From DATARR01 sp036376245 (lineage in GTDB: Bacteria > Acidobacteriota > Thermoanaerobaculia > Multivoradales > UBA5704), in assembly GCA_036376245.1 (NCBI GenBank), contig DASVAS010000035.1:186001-250000 (forward strand): 64,000 nucleotides of DNA. Reading direction: 5' to 3'. A model generated the notes under the pieces. It made no database searches. It worked only from the letters and a program-made list of their open reading frames with translations, and was not told the origin of the DNA. The position numbers and the translations under genes are program-made. Positions 1 to 8,304 of this stretch are shown in pieces (position 1 is the first letter of the stretch; each line of letters opens with the position of its first letter).

Positions 1-1078
1 CCCAGATCGACGAAACGGAGCCCGTCGGGTTGGCGGGAGCCGTGACTTTCCATGCTTCCTTGACGGGCTTTCCCGGCTTCGAGTCCTTGAGCTGATCGAT
101 CCAGTTGCGGAGTCTGCGGTCACGCCCGGTATCTTCTTTCTGCAGCGTGTCCTCCAGCTCATCGATTTCGACCTGCGTGTCCCGCGCTCGGCCGCGAAGC
201 TCATCGAGCACACTGTCGAACTCACCGATGCGGAGCCGGATCTCACCGATCTCCCGAGAGGCGGCAGCGGCGGCGGCCTCTGCTCGCGCATACGCGCGTT
301 CGGCTCGTCTTCTCTCCTCCTGCGTTCTAGCGGAGTCACGCTCCCGCCGGTAGATCGCCGCTTCTCTCCTCGCGGCAGCCAGCTCTCCCTCCTTAAGGGG
401 CAACCGGGCCGCTAGAGCCCCTTTCTGCCTTACCAACTCCGTAATCTGTTCTTGAACGTCCTTGTAGATTCCAACCCTGCGGCCTGATTTCCTCTCGGTG
501 GCCTTGGTCAGGTGCTCTCCTTCCTTGAGCAGTGCGGCGAGCTTGCTGACAGCTTCCTCCCGGATGCCTTCCTCATGGACCCGTTTCTGGATCGGCACGC
601 GGAAGAAAAGGAGCTCGAGCGGCTGCGCCGTGATGAAGGCGGCGGTGAGGATGAAGACCACCCGCACCGCGGCCGCACCCCAGGCACGCCTTCTCTGGTC
701 CTCGTCAGTGGTGAGGAACTGACGCTCGAACCAGAAGATGGCGGCTGCGAACAGCAAGGCAAGGAGCAGCGCCGGGATCGTGGGGAGAGCGATCTTCGTC
801 AGGTCGGAATTGAAGATGGCGTTGAACAGGAAGAACCAGGCGATGAGCTCGAAAGCGCTGACGATCAGCAGGATGAGGGCGGCGAAGTTCATCTCCTTCC
901 GCGCGCTCCCGACCAGCAGGGCGTCGGAGTAGATGTCCAGGCTCATGAGACGGGCGAGGCGGCCGGGCGGCCGTCTGGGTACGTCGACCTGCGGCATTCT
1001 GAGATAGAAGCTGACCTCGGGCCGCTCCGGCGGAGCTTCCGGCTCGACAGGGCTTTCCTGGCGGCTGGACAGGATCAT
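1..1078 (-). CDS. DUF4407-like membrane/coiled-coil protein (partial)
   Basis: The reading frame is open from an ATG at 1078 to the left edge, so the C-terminus is missing (about 359 codons visible). Three hydrophobic segments lie near residues 64-88, 95-117 and 137-158. They are followed by a long charged helical stretch (about 180-340) rich in E, R, A and K that looks like a coiled coil. This architecture resembles the DUF4407 family, whose function is unknown. The ATG overlaps the TGA of the upstream GTPase-like gene (ATGA), so translation of the two is probably coupled and the products may work together at the membrane. The family call is from recollection of the layout; membrane location is inferred from the hydrophobic segments. 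Confidence 0.75.
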   Translation of the reverse strand, partial: MILSSRQESPVEPEAPPERPEVSFYLRMPQVDVPRRPPGRLARLMSLDIYSDALLVGSARKEMNFAALILLIVSAFELIAWFFLFNAIFNSDLTKIALPTIPALLLALLFAAAIFWFERQFLTTDEDQRRRAWGAAAVRVVFILTAAFITAQPLELLFFRVPIQKRVHEEGIREEAVSKLAALLKEGEHLTKATERKSGRRVGIYKDVQEQITELVRQKGALAARLPLKEGELAAARREAAIYRRERDSARTQEERRRAERAYARAEAAAAAASREIGEIRLRIGEFDSVLDELRGRARDTQVEIDELEDTLQKEDTGRDRRLRNWIDQLKDSKPGKPVKEAWKVTAPANPTGSVSSIW

Positions 1079-2127
1079 CGATGACCTCCGAAGTGAAGCA
1101 GTATTTCTCTCGGGTGCTGTTGCGGGAATGCGGATGGAGTAAGCCTCTCCAGCGGATATCGCGCTTCCCCGGCCACCATGAAGAGGACGGACTCCAGGAC
1201 ACCGAAAGGCGCCCAGGTCAGGCCAACGGCCATACGCGCCTCGGGCGCTGCGGCCGCACTGAGCTGGTCCAGGAAGGGTTGGCCCAGGATGTCCCGAACT
1301 AGGGAGATTGGATCGAGCTGGGAGGCTAGATCGCGAGGGCTTCGGGCCAGGTTGGCGAGTAGCGGCAGGCCTTTTTCCAGCCTCGTGGCCGCAACGGCAC
1401 AGAGCTGGTCGATCTTGGTCAGCAGGACCAGGATCCTGGCGTACGGGAGCTGCCGCTTCGGACTCAGGACCGGGTCTCTCTGACCGGCCCAGCTCAACCG
1501 GTCGACCAGACGGCCGGAGCTGTCGGCGAGGCTCCCGATGAGCTGCGGCAGCATGACTTCCCAGCGGAGACGGTCCGGACGCATGGAATCGACGCACAGG
1601 ACGAGACAGCTCGCCCGTCGCGCGCCATGCAGCCAGAGCTGGGCGCGCGCCGACCGTTTGAGCGGAGGGTCGCCGCCCGGAGGGCCGAAGACCTCGCGGC
1701 CGGGCAGCTCCTGGACCACGACCTCCGCATGGAGAGGGCTGCCGCTCGGGAGCCCCTCGATTTCCGCCTGGAAGTCGTACGCGGCGGGTTCCTCCGTGGG
1801 GTCGAGAGCTCCCGCGGCCGCCGCCTTGGATCTCGCTCCGGCCAGCCTGGTCAGGGCTTCGCCTGGAAAGAGGGAAAGCCTGATGCCTCCCTGGATCTCT
1901 GCCCGGGAGGTGCGGCCGAGGGCGCTCAGGAGGCCGCTCTTTCCGGCCCCCGAAGGACCGACAAGAACGCAGTCCTGCCTGGGCGCGGGGGTGAGATACC
2001 CGATCCGCTGAAGCAGAGCCGGGCTGGGCTCCAGGCTCTCCGGAGCCGCCCAGCGGCTTGCGGAGCTTCCGGCGTCCGTGGAGTCGGAGGACTGGTCGTC
2101 CGGGTCGGGAGACGTTCCTTTCATCAT
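1075..2127 (-). CDS. P-loop GTPase-like protein
   Basis: About 350 residues. A disordered Ser/Asp-rich N-terminus is followed by a P-loop (VGPSGAGKSG, near residue 55), a switch-like VVVQELPGRE where DxxG would be expected, and a TKID motif matching the G4 guanine-specificity motif. This order fits a TRAFAC-type GTPase domain. I start at an ATG pair at 2127/2124 because AGAGGTGG lies just upstream; an in-frame TTG at 2148 is the alternative. The gene overlaps the DUF4407-like membrane gene by 4 nt, so a GTPase acting with a membrane coiled-coil partner is plausible. No substrate or pathway can be named. Confidence 0.75.
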   Translation of the reverse strand: MMKGTSPDPDDQSSDSTDAGSSASRWAAPESLEPSPALLQRIGYLTPAPRQDCVLVGPSGAGKSGLLSALGRTSRAEIQGGIRLSLFPGEALTRLAGARSKAAAAGALDPTEEPAAYDFQAEIEGLPSGSPLHAEVVVQELPGREVFGPPGGDPPLKRSARAQLWLHGARRASCLVLCVDSMRPDRLRWEVMLPQLIGSLADSSGRLVDRLSWAGQRDPVLSPKRQLPYARILVLLTKIDQLCAVAATRLEKGLPLLANLARSPRDLASQLDPISLVRDILGQPFLDQLSAAAAPEARMAVGLTWAPFGVLESVLFMVAGEARYPLERLTPSAFPQQHPREILLHFGGHR

Positions 2128-2241
2128 GCCACCTCTGCGGAGGCGCAAAGCCTCGATGCTGGCTAAAGAGGCGGGAGGAAGGACTTTGTTTAGAGCGCTG
2201 TCAGACCGGCGCAGGGCTGCCTGGCCGTGGCCCGGGGGGCC

Positions 2242-2634
2242 TCACCCTTCCGGCACCACCCACATCTCCAGCCCCATCCGTTCCGCCAGATGGAGAAGGT
2301 GCTCCAGGCGCTGAAGGAAGTGGAGGAGCCCCGGCCAGCCGAGCTCCTCGCCGAGGCGGATGTCGCCCGAGCCTTCGAGCCCCACCCACTCCGGGGGCTC
2401 AGGCCCCTCGCGCCGCCGGACCCTCTCCGCCAGCTCCGCCACCTCCCCCTTCCACGCTTGGCGGACCTCCGCGTCGACAAAGGTCTCCTCCGTGGGATGG
2501 AGGTCCCGCAGGCCCTGGAACACGGGGAATCCCTGGAGACCGGCGAGGTACTTCACCAACTCGTCGTCGAGGGTCGCGTAGCTCTCGGTGAGGAGGTTGC
2601 CGTCCGAGTCGGCGAGCAGGAGCGTCCAGGCCAT
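2242..2634 (-). CDS. hypothetical protein, 130 aa
   Basis: Unrecognised soluble protein, acidic and rich in Leu, Glu and Trp, with no signal peptide or membrane segment. The N-terminus (MAWTLLLADSDGN) looks like a beta-hairpin and the C-terminal half is helical. It follows the 112-residue gene upstream by 34 nt on the same strand, and the GTPase-like gene lies about 115 nt further on. Two consecutive small acidic genes of unknown function resemble the immunity or antitoxin genes found around conflict systems, but nothing in the sequence proves this. Codon use fits the neighbours. Confidence 0.6.
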   Translation of the reverse strand: MAWTLLLADSDGNLLTESYATLDDELVKYLAGLQGFPVFQGLRDLHPTEETFVDAEVRQAWKGEVAELAERVRRREGPEPPEWVGLEGSGDIRLGEELGWPGLLHFLQRLEHLLHLAERMGLEMWVVPEG

Positions 2635-2668
2635 GACGGCCTGAGACGATACACGAAGATCCCCGGCT

Positions 2669-3007
2669 TCAAGCCGCCGGCCGGGCGCGGCGGGCGTCCT
2701 TCCCGGTCATCGCGAACCAGACGATCTCGCCGAGATCGGGGTCTCTGCCGAGCCGCTTCCACTCCTCCTCGATGCGGGCCGTGACCTCCTCGGGAGGGAG
2801 GGACCAGGGCTCGAACCCGCCGTCGGCGGTGGGGACGCCGGCCTGGAGCATGCCGCTGTTCAGGAGCCCATAGAGGATCTCGAGGATCCGCCGGAAATCG
2901 ATCGCGCCGCCGGTGGCCAGCCTGAGCTCCGCCACGGCGAGCCAGAGACCCGTGTAGTCGGCGGCGCAATGGTCGAGGATCAGTTGCCAATAGGGATCGT
3001 CGCTCAT
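2669..3007 (-). CDS. hypothetical protein, 112 aa
   Basis: Start set at the ATG at 3007 because an AGGAGGG ribosome-binding site lies a few bases upstream; the longer reading to 3076 adds an N-terminus with no support. The product (MSDDPYWQLILDHC...) is acidic and Trp-rich, probably helical in the first half, without signal peptide or membrane segments. Family not recognised. It is the first of a minus-strand run of four genes ending in the DUF4407-like gene, and lies back to back with the sigma-factor operon starting at 3135. Confidence 0.65.
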   Translation of the reverse strand: MSDDPYWQLILDHCAADYTGLWLAVAELRLATGGAIDFRRILEILYGLLNSGMLQAGVPTADGGFEPWSLPPEEVTARIEEEWKRLGRDPDLGEIVWFAMTGKDARRARPAA

Positions 3008-3134
3008 CGTGCCCTCCTGAAGCTCCCGTGGCCTTGAACCTTCTACGGATCGCGGACACGCACTGTTGCGTTCCACGGAAAAGTCCGCAAGAACAGACCA
3101 AGCAGGCGGATTCGGCCCAGCCCCTATGGAGGAA

Positions 3135-3163
3135 TTGACAGACGAATCATATCAGCATATGGT
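3135..3163 (+). promoter_or_regulatory. sigma-70-type promoter of the sigma/CHAT/caspase operon
   Basis: A perfect -35 TTGACA (3135-3140) is separated by 17 bp from TATGGT (3158-3163, 4 of 6 to TATAAT). It faces the ECF sigma gene 83 nt downstream. This predicts housekeeping rather than autoregulated transcription of the operon, although an additional ECF promoter cannot be excluded. Confidence 0.6.
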
Positions 3164-3245
3164 GGCAAAGGAGTAGTTTCTTCGTTTATCTCTGGCGCTT
3201 TTCCGGGAGGATCGGTCACCTGCGGTCGAATTCCTGGTTCCAACA

Positions 3246-3938
3246 ATGTCGCACGCCTTTGGCCCGTCCAGCGGGAGGCAGGAGGGCTCCGCTGAGCCCC
3301 CGGTTGTCTTGAGCGAAGGACCGGAAGACCTCAGCCTCCGCCTGGTCCGGTTGATCCAGCAGGGGATCGACCGGGAGGAGAACTTCCGCCAGCTCGTTGA
3401 GCTTCACCGTGCACGTGTCCACAACTTCTTCAGAAGAAAGGGTTTCTCCCAAGAAGAGAGCCTCGATCTCACCCAGGATGTGTTTCTCCGTGTCTTTAAG
3501 GCCATAGACACCTTTCGAGGTGACTCGAGCTTCGAATGGTGGTTGATGGAAGTGGCCGACAGCGTCTACAAAAACGAGCTTCGGCGGAGAGGCGCGGGAA
3601 AACGGGCTGCGGCGGTCGAGCAGTCTCTGGACCAGCCGGTCTCGAACGACTCTGCGGAGACACTGGGGGACAGCGTGCCCGCCAAGGCCCCGAGCCAGCT
3701 CGCGGTGATGGAGCGAAAGGAGCAGGAGGAGCGTGTGCGGGCCGCCATGAGGGATCTTCCGCCTCAGATGCGTCTCGTCGTTCAGCTCCGTTATGAGAAA
3801 GGCCTCAAGTACCAAGAAATCGCGGATCTTTTAGGGATCTCGATCGAGACGGTCAAGGCCCACCTGTTCCAGGCTCGCAAGAGGCTGATGGCGGAAGTAG
3901 CTGGCGAAACCAGCAAGAACGAGAAGGGCAAGGTGTGA
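3246..3938 (+). CDS. ECF-type RNA polymerase sigma factor
   Basis: About 230 residues. Region 2 is seen around residues 55-120 (DLTQDVFLRVFKAI, then TFRG and EWWLMEVA) and region 4 around 165-215 (QMRLVVQLRYEKGLKYQEIA followed by a helix-turn-helix with SIETVKAHLFQARKRL). There is no region 1 or 3, so this is an extracytoplasmic-function (group IV) factor. A linker of about 45 residues between the regions is longer than usual. Its stop overlaps the GTG start of the next gene, a zinc-finger anti-sigma candidate, the usual arrangement for a sigma/anti-sigma pair. It heads an operon of caspase-fold proteases, so those are its likely regulon or output. Confidence 0.92.
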   Translation: MSHAFGPSSGRQEGSAEPPVVLSEGPEDLSLRLVRLIQQGIDREENFRQLVELHRARVHNFFRRKGFSQEESLDLTQDVFLRVFKAIDTFRGDSSFEWWLMEVADSVYKNELRRRGAGKRAAAVEQSLDQPVSNDSAETLGDSVPAKAPSQLAVMERKEQEERVRAAMRDLPPQMRLVVQLRYEKGLKYQEIADLLGISIETVKAHLFQARKRLMAEVAGETSKNEKGKV

Positions 3939-4657
3939 GCGACGACGCGACAGAACTGGACGATCTGCTGGGCCGCATGGCTGAGGAGGGCCGTCTTCTG
4001 CCGGACCCGGATCCCGAGAAGCATCCGAGCTCGGGAGCGCTGTACGGCTACCATGAAGGCAAGCTCCCGAGCGATGAAAGACTGCGCGTCGAGGAGCATC
4101 TGTCACTCTGCGGACGCTGCCGGGATCTGCTCGTGGAGTATCGTCATTTCATCGAGACCCCCGTGGCAGCAGCAGTAGCGGATTTCGAGGTTGAGGCGGA
4201 GCGGCGGCGGATGCGGGAGGACGAACGTGACACTCGGCCCCCTCGCACCATCAACAGGTGGGCTGCCGTCCTAGCGACAGCCCTTGTAGGCTTGGCCCTC
4301 TACACTTTTTCATTGTATAGAGAGCTAGGGCGGGCTGTTACAGATTCAGAGCTCACGACCTTGAGGGCAGGTGGAAGCCAGCGCTCTTCTGATGGGGACT
4401 TCGAGACGGTCAGGCTGCCTCAATTCCTGGTCTTGCCGGTCCCTTCGGGGCACGAATTTCCGAAATACCGGCTGGAGTTTAAAGCAGAACAGGGTCGGAT
4501 TCGATCCATCGAGGACTCCATCGAAACGGATGGCACTCTCAGGTTCTTCCTGCCGAGGAGATTCCTGAAGCCCGGGAAGTATCAGATCAATGTACTGGGT
4601 GTCCAGGGGACCTCCGAGGAGTCTTTGGCGACGTATTACGTTCATATCTTGGAGTAA
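3935..4657 (+). CDS. zinc-finger anti-sigma factor, single-pass membrane protein
   Basis: Starts at GTG 3935, overlapping the sigma-factor stop (GTGA). The N-terminal domain contains a His followed by CGRC (residues about 50-57, EEHLSLCGRC), the HxxxCxxC zinc-binding anti-sigma pattern. One hydrophobic segment (about 108-127) would put the remaining 110 residues outside the cytoplasm. That C-terminal part ends in a beta-rich domain reminiscent of Ig-like or carboxypeptidase-regulatory folds (RRFLKPGKYQINVLGVQG). Family knowledge: such proteins sequester the partner sigma factor until an envelope signal releases it. The signal here is unknown. Confidence 0.85.
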   Translation: MSDDATELDDLLGRMAEEGRLLPDPDPEKHPSSGALYGYHEGKLPSDERLRVEEHLSLCGRCRDLLVEYRHFIETPVAAAVADFEVEAERRRMREDERDTRPPRTINRWAAVLATALVGLALYTFSLYRELGRAVTDSELTTLRAGGSQRSSDGDFETVRLPQFLVLPVPSGHEFPKYRLEFKAEQGRIRSIEDSIETDGTLRFFLPRRFLKPGKYQINVLGVQGTSEESLATYYVHILE

Positions 4658-4683
4658 GACTGATCCGCGGTCTTTTCCCTGTT

Positions 4684-7536
4684 TTGCGCTGCCCGCGATC
4701 TCACAGTCGCCTTCGACATGTCCTCACAGCGGGGGGATTCGTCGTTGCTCTGCTGGGCACGGAAGGCGTGGCTCTCACGAAGGCCGGCCTTCCTCCTTTC
4801 AAACCACAACCGCCGATCTTCCTGCGGCTGGAGGAGAGTCAGAACATGGCTCTCCGGCCGCCCTTGCAGGGCCACGCTTTCGTCGTGACTCTCCAGCCGG
4901 GCGAGTTCCTGGCCCTCACTTTCGAGCAGAAGAGGTTGGATGTCGTCGTTAAGGTCTTCGGTCCCTCCGGGGAGCCGGTCTTCACTGTGGACGGCCTGAA
5001 CGGTGATCTGGGCCCCGAGTTGGTTCCCCTCCTGTCTGAGGAAGGCGGACGCTATCGGATCGAAGTCTCCGGCAAAGGCGAAGGCACCTACCAGGTCACC
5101 GCCGGGACGAAGCGTCAGGCGCAGCAGAAAGAGTGGGATCAAACGACGGCTGCCGCCGCCTTTTCGCGGGGCATGGCGCTCAAACAATCCAGGAAGCTGA
5201 CGGAGGCCGAGCGTCAACTCGCGGATGCAACCAGCCGCTGGAAAACGGGTGGTTACCCTCTCGGACAGGCAGATTCGGGCTATCAATTGGGCCAGGTCCG
5301 GATCAGCATGAAGAAATGGGCTGAAGCCCGGGAGCCTCTAGAGAAAGCGCTGACCATCTACCGGCAACTGAAGAGCCCCGTCCTGGAAGGCTATGTTCTG
5401 AATGAGCTAGGCCTAGTCTCCAGCGAGCTCGACAGGAGCGCGCAGGCGCTGGAGCTTTATGAGCAATCTCTCGCCATCGCGCAAAGACACCGGCTGGCCG
5501 AGCTGGAAATCAACGTGCTGCGGAACTGGGCGATCCTCGATCAGGAAATCGGTGAATTCGGTAGAGCCTTGCGGCAGGCTGAAAGGGGGCTGTCTCTCGC
5601 GGCGACGTCGGGCACGGTGGAGCAGCAGGTGACGCTGAACAATGTTCTGGGCCGGATCCACAAGTCCCTGGGAGACCCCCGGAACGCGTTGAAGTTTCAT
5701 GGCAAAGCCCTGGAGCTGGTCCGGCGTCATCCCAACCCCGAGTTGTCCGCCGCGACCGCCGTACACTTCGGTGACGCTTACAAGGAACTCGGCGATTGGG
5801 ACCGGGCCATCAGGAACTACTCCCGAGCCATCAGTCTATGGCAGGAGATCGGAGACCTCGCGGAGGAAGCCACCGCGCTCAACAATCTCGCTGTGACCAA
5901 TTTGCGGATGAAGCGCTGGAAGGAAGCGCGGGACATCCTTCAGCGAGTGCGTCGGATCCACCAGTATCTGGGAAAGAGGAACGACGCCGCCGTCGCCGCG
6001 ATCAACCTGGGATGGGTTTCCACTTCCATGGGGCGCTACGACGAAGCCCTGAGAATGCAAGGTGAAGCCTTGAAGATGGTGGAGGGCCAGGGATTCCGGC
6101 CTACGGAAGCCGCGGCCTATTTCGGTATGGCCACGGCTGAACGGAAGCGGGGAAACCTGCTGACCGCCCGCAGGCATCTCGAGAAGGCACTGGAGATCAT
6201 GGAGACCATTCGGGTCAAGGCTGAAAGGCGCCGGCTGCAGACGTTGTTCCTCGCAGGCCGGCAGAACTTCTATGATCTCCTGGTAGACATCCTGATGGAG
6301 CAGGACCGGCGGCAGCCCGCGAAAGGTTATGACGTTCAGGCCTTCGAGGCGAGCGAAAGGGCTCGCTGTCGCACGTTGCTCGAGGCTCTAGAAGGAAAGA
6401 TCGTCCTGCCCGCGTACTCCGCCAGGGAGCTGCAGAAGGAATTGGATCAGGATACGATTCTGCTTGAGTATTTTCTTGCCTCCAAGAAGAGCTTTCTGTG
6501 GGTCGTCACCCCGGAGAGCATCACCAGCTACGACCTGCCTCCGAGGGAGAGGATCGAAAAGCTGGCGATGGAAGCTCACCGGCTGCTCGCGGCGAGCGAC
6601 AAGCTCGAGAATCAGGCGCTGGCGGTTCGCAGGGCGACGGAGTTGAGTCAGGTCCTGCTGGGTCCGGTGGCCCGGCGCCTGGACCGGAAGCGTCTGCTGA
6701 TCGTAGCTCCGCCAGAGCTCCAGTACATCCCCTTCGGAGCCCTCCCCAGGCTCGGAGGCCCGGCGGCCAGGCCCGGCGAATGGCCCATGCCATGGTTGGA
6801 GCGGTTCGAGGTGGTGATGGAACCCTCGGCGACGTTCCTGGCGTCCCTGCGGAAGCTCCGCAAGAACCGGCAACCGTCCTCCGGAACGCTGGCGTTGATT
6901 GCGGATCCCATGTTCCCGGTCTCGCGGGCCGGTGAGCGGCAGACGGGGAACAAGCCGCGATTCTCCCGCCTCCGCCACTCCAGAGACGAGGCGGCGGCGA
7001 TCGGCGGACAGGCCAACGGGCGGGTCACCAGCTATCTGGGCTTCGACGCCAACCGCTCTGTGGTGCTGAACGGCGAGGTCAATTCCCACGGCATTCTGCA
7101 TTTTTCAGCCCACGGCGCACTGGTCGAGGAGAATCCGGGCGCGTCGGCGATCGTGCTGTCCGCCGTCGACCGGAACGGCGGACCCGTTGAAAGTCATCTG
7201 CGCGCCAGCGACATTGCCACTCTGGACCTCTCCGCCGATCTCGTGGTCTTGAGCGCCTGCAGCACCGGATTGGGGACCCGGATTCCAGGCGAAGGGCTCG
7301 TCGGCCTGACCCAGGCCTTCTTTTCGGCGGGGGCTTCCAGCGTCGCCGCGAGCCTCTGGAACGTCGATGATCTGGGAACCTCCGAGCTCATGAGATCCTT
7401 CTACCGCAACCTTTTGCTGAAGAAGCTTCCTCCTTCCGTGGCGCTCAGGGAAGCGCAGCTCTCGATGTGGAAGCAAACACGATGGCGGGCTCCCTACTAC
7501 TGGGCGGGTTTCGTGCTGCAGGGGGAGTGGCGGTAA
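4684..7536 (+). CDS. secreted TPR-CHAT caspase-like protease
   Basis: About 950 residues, TTG start, with a basic then hydrophobic N-terminus (residues 1-30) resembling a signal peptide. Residues about 55-140 form a beta-rich domain like bacterial pre-peptidase C-terminal domains. Residues about 155-525 are TPR-type helical repeats. The last 350 residues are a CHAT domain with the expected His810 (HFSAHG) and Cys859 (LSACSTG). CHAT proteases are relatives of separase and caspases and usually cleave a specific partner when the TPR region senses something. It lies 26 nt behind the anti-sigma gene and ahead of a tiny peptide gene, a lipoprotein and a second caspase. The signal peptide call is tentative because of the TTG start. 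Confidence 0.9.
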   Translation: MRCPRSHSRLRHVLTAGGFVVALLGTEGVALTKAGLPPFKPQPPIFLRLEESQNMALRPPLQGHAFVVTLQPGEFLALTFEQKRLDVVVKVFGPSGEPVFTVDGLNGDLGPELVPLLSEEGGRYRIEVSGKGEGTYQVTAGTKRQAQQKEWDQTTAAAAFSRGMALKQSRKLTEAERQLADATSRWKTGGYPLGQADSGYQLGQVRISMKKWAEAREPLEKALTIYRQLKSPVLEGYVLNELGLVSSELDRSAQALELYEQSLAIAQRHRLAELEINVLRNWAILDQEIGEFGRALRQAERGLSLAATSGTVEQQVTLNNVLGRIHKSLGDPRNALKFHGKALELVRRHPNPELSAATAVHFGDAYKELGDWDRAIRNYSRAISLWQEIGDLAEEATALNNLAVTNLRMKRWKEARDILQRVRRIHQYLGKRNDAAVAAINLGWVSTSMGRYDEALRMQGEALKMVEGQGFRPTEAAAYFGMATAERKRGNLLTARRHLEKALEIMETIRVKAERRRLQTLFLAGRQNFYDLLVDILMEQDRRQPAKGYDVQAFEASERARCRTLLEALEGKIVLPAYSARELQKELDQDTILLEYFLASKKSFLWVVTPESITSYDLPPRERIEKLAMEAHRLLAASDKLENQALAVRRATELSQVLLGPVARRLDRKRLLIVAPPELQYIPFGALPRLGGPAARPGEWPMPWLERFEVVMEPSATFLASLRKLRKNRQPSSGTLALIADPMFPVSRAGERQTGNKPRFSRLRHSRDEAAAIGGQANGRVTSYLGFDANRSVVLNGEVNSHGILHFSAHGALVEENPGASAIVLSAVDRNGGPVESHLRASDIATLDLSADLVVLSACSTGLGTRIPGEGLVGLTQAFFSAGASSVAASLWNVDDLGTSELMRSFYRNLLLKKLPPSVALREAQLSMWKQTRWRAPYYWAGFVLQGEWR

Positions 7537-7658
7537 CATTTCCTGACGGTCCGCCAGAAGGCCTCCTAAACAACTCCTTGCCTCCGGTGTCTTCGACCAG
7601 AAGACGCGGGGAGCTTTCGCTCCTCGAGAACCGAAAAAATCAAGGTAAGGAGGGTGTT

Positions 7659-7814
7659 ATGAGCGAGTCTCCGGTTTCCAACTCCAATGCCTCGGAAGCT
7701 TCGGTTTCGGTAGAGGATCCGAAGGGTACTCCTACCTCCTCGAACGCCTCCAGCACTGGAGCGGAGGTTGTCGTCGTCGATCCAAACGGCAACCGCGACG
7801 ATGACGACCACTGA
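7659..7814 (+). CDS. 51-residue acidic Ser/Asn/Asp-rich peptide
   Basis: Starts at ATG 7659 behind a strong ribosome-binding site (AAGGAGG, 5-6 nt spacing). The product has no cysteine, no membrane segment and a DDDDH end. It contains an internal imperfect duplication: residues 7-23 and 27-44 each carry a SNAS-like stretch followed by VxVxDPxG (VSVEDPKG and VVVVDPNG). It sits between the TPR-CHAT protease and the lipoprotein/caspase genes on the same strand. The strong translation signal and repeat support a real gene. Function is unknown; a protease substrate, linker or secreted peptide are possibilities, not demonstrated. Confidence 0.7.
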   Translation: MSESPVSNSNASEASVSVEDPKGTPTSSNASSTGAEVVVVDPNGNRDDDDH

Positions 7815-7898
7815 TCTCGACCGACGCAGAGTTGGAGCCACAAGCATTGGTGGGCCGGCGCTCGTTGGGCCGGCTCGCCCTTCAATGAGGTCTTCCCT

Positions 7899-8282
7899 GT
7901 GAGGCTATACCTATCGCTCTTCGTACTGGGAATCCTGCTGATCGGAACGAGTGGCTGTCGTCAGCCCGTTCAAGGGCCACGTTCGCAGAGCTCCTTCGAT
8001 GAGATCTGCGAAAAGGTTGCCGGGAAGTCGGCTGCCGAAGTGGAGGCCCTCCTCGGCGCGCCTGACAACCGGGAGGAGATTCCGATCGGCGACCAACGCT
8101 GGATCTGGTGGGATTACACCTTCCTGGCGGGAGAGAGCTATTCCCCAGAGGTCAGGGGGAAGACCGTGCATCTCGAGATTACGTTCTCAAGTCCCATCGG
8201 TCCCACCAGGACCAGCACTCCGGCGTCGCAATGGAAAGTCAGCAGCCCACTGGCTGTCAGCTATGTTCTGCCCCAGCCATAA
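7899..8282 (+). CDS. small lipoprotein, SmpA/BamE-like fold
   Basis: GTG start. The N-terminus is a lipoprotein signal (hydrophobic residues 4-18, lipobox IGTSGC with Cys at about residue 20). The mature part contains SAAEVEALLGAPDNRE, then a WIWWDY strand, the helix-then-strands pattern seen in SmpA/OmlA/BamE-type lipoproteins, where an 'LLGxP' helix is typical. It ends 22 nt before the caspase gene and so is probably co-transcribed with the CHAT and caspase genes. The role is probably envelope-side sensing or anchoring; this is inference. Confidence 0.75.
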   Translation: MRLYLSLFVLGILLIGTSGCRQPVQGPRSQSSFDEICEKVAGKSAAEVEALLGAPDNREEIPIGDQRWIWWDYTFLAGESYSPEVRGKTVHLEITFSSPIGPTRTSTPASQWKVSSPLAVSYVLPQP

Positions 8283-8304
8283 AAGCTTCAGGAGAGAAAC
8301 AGCG

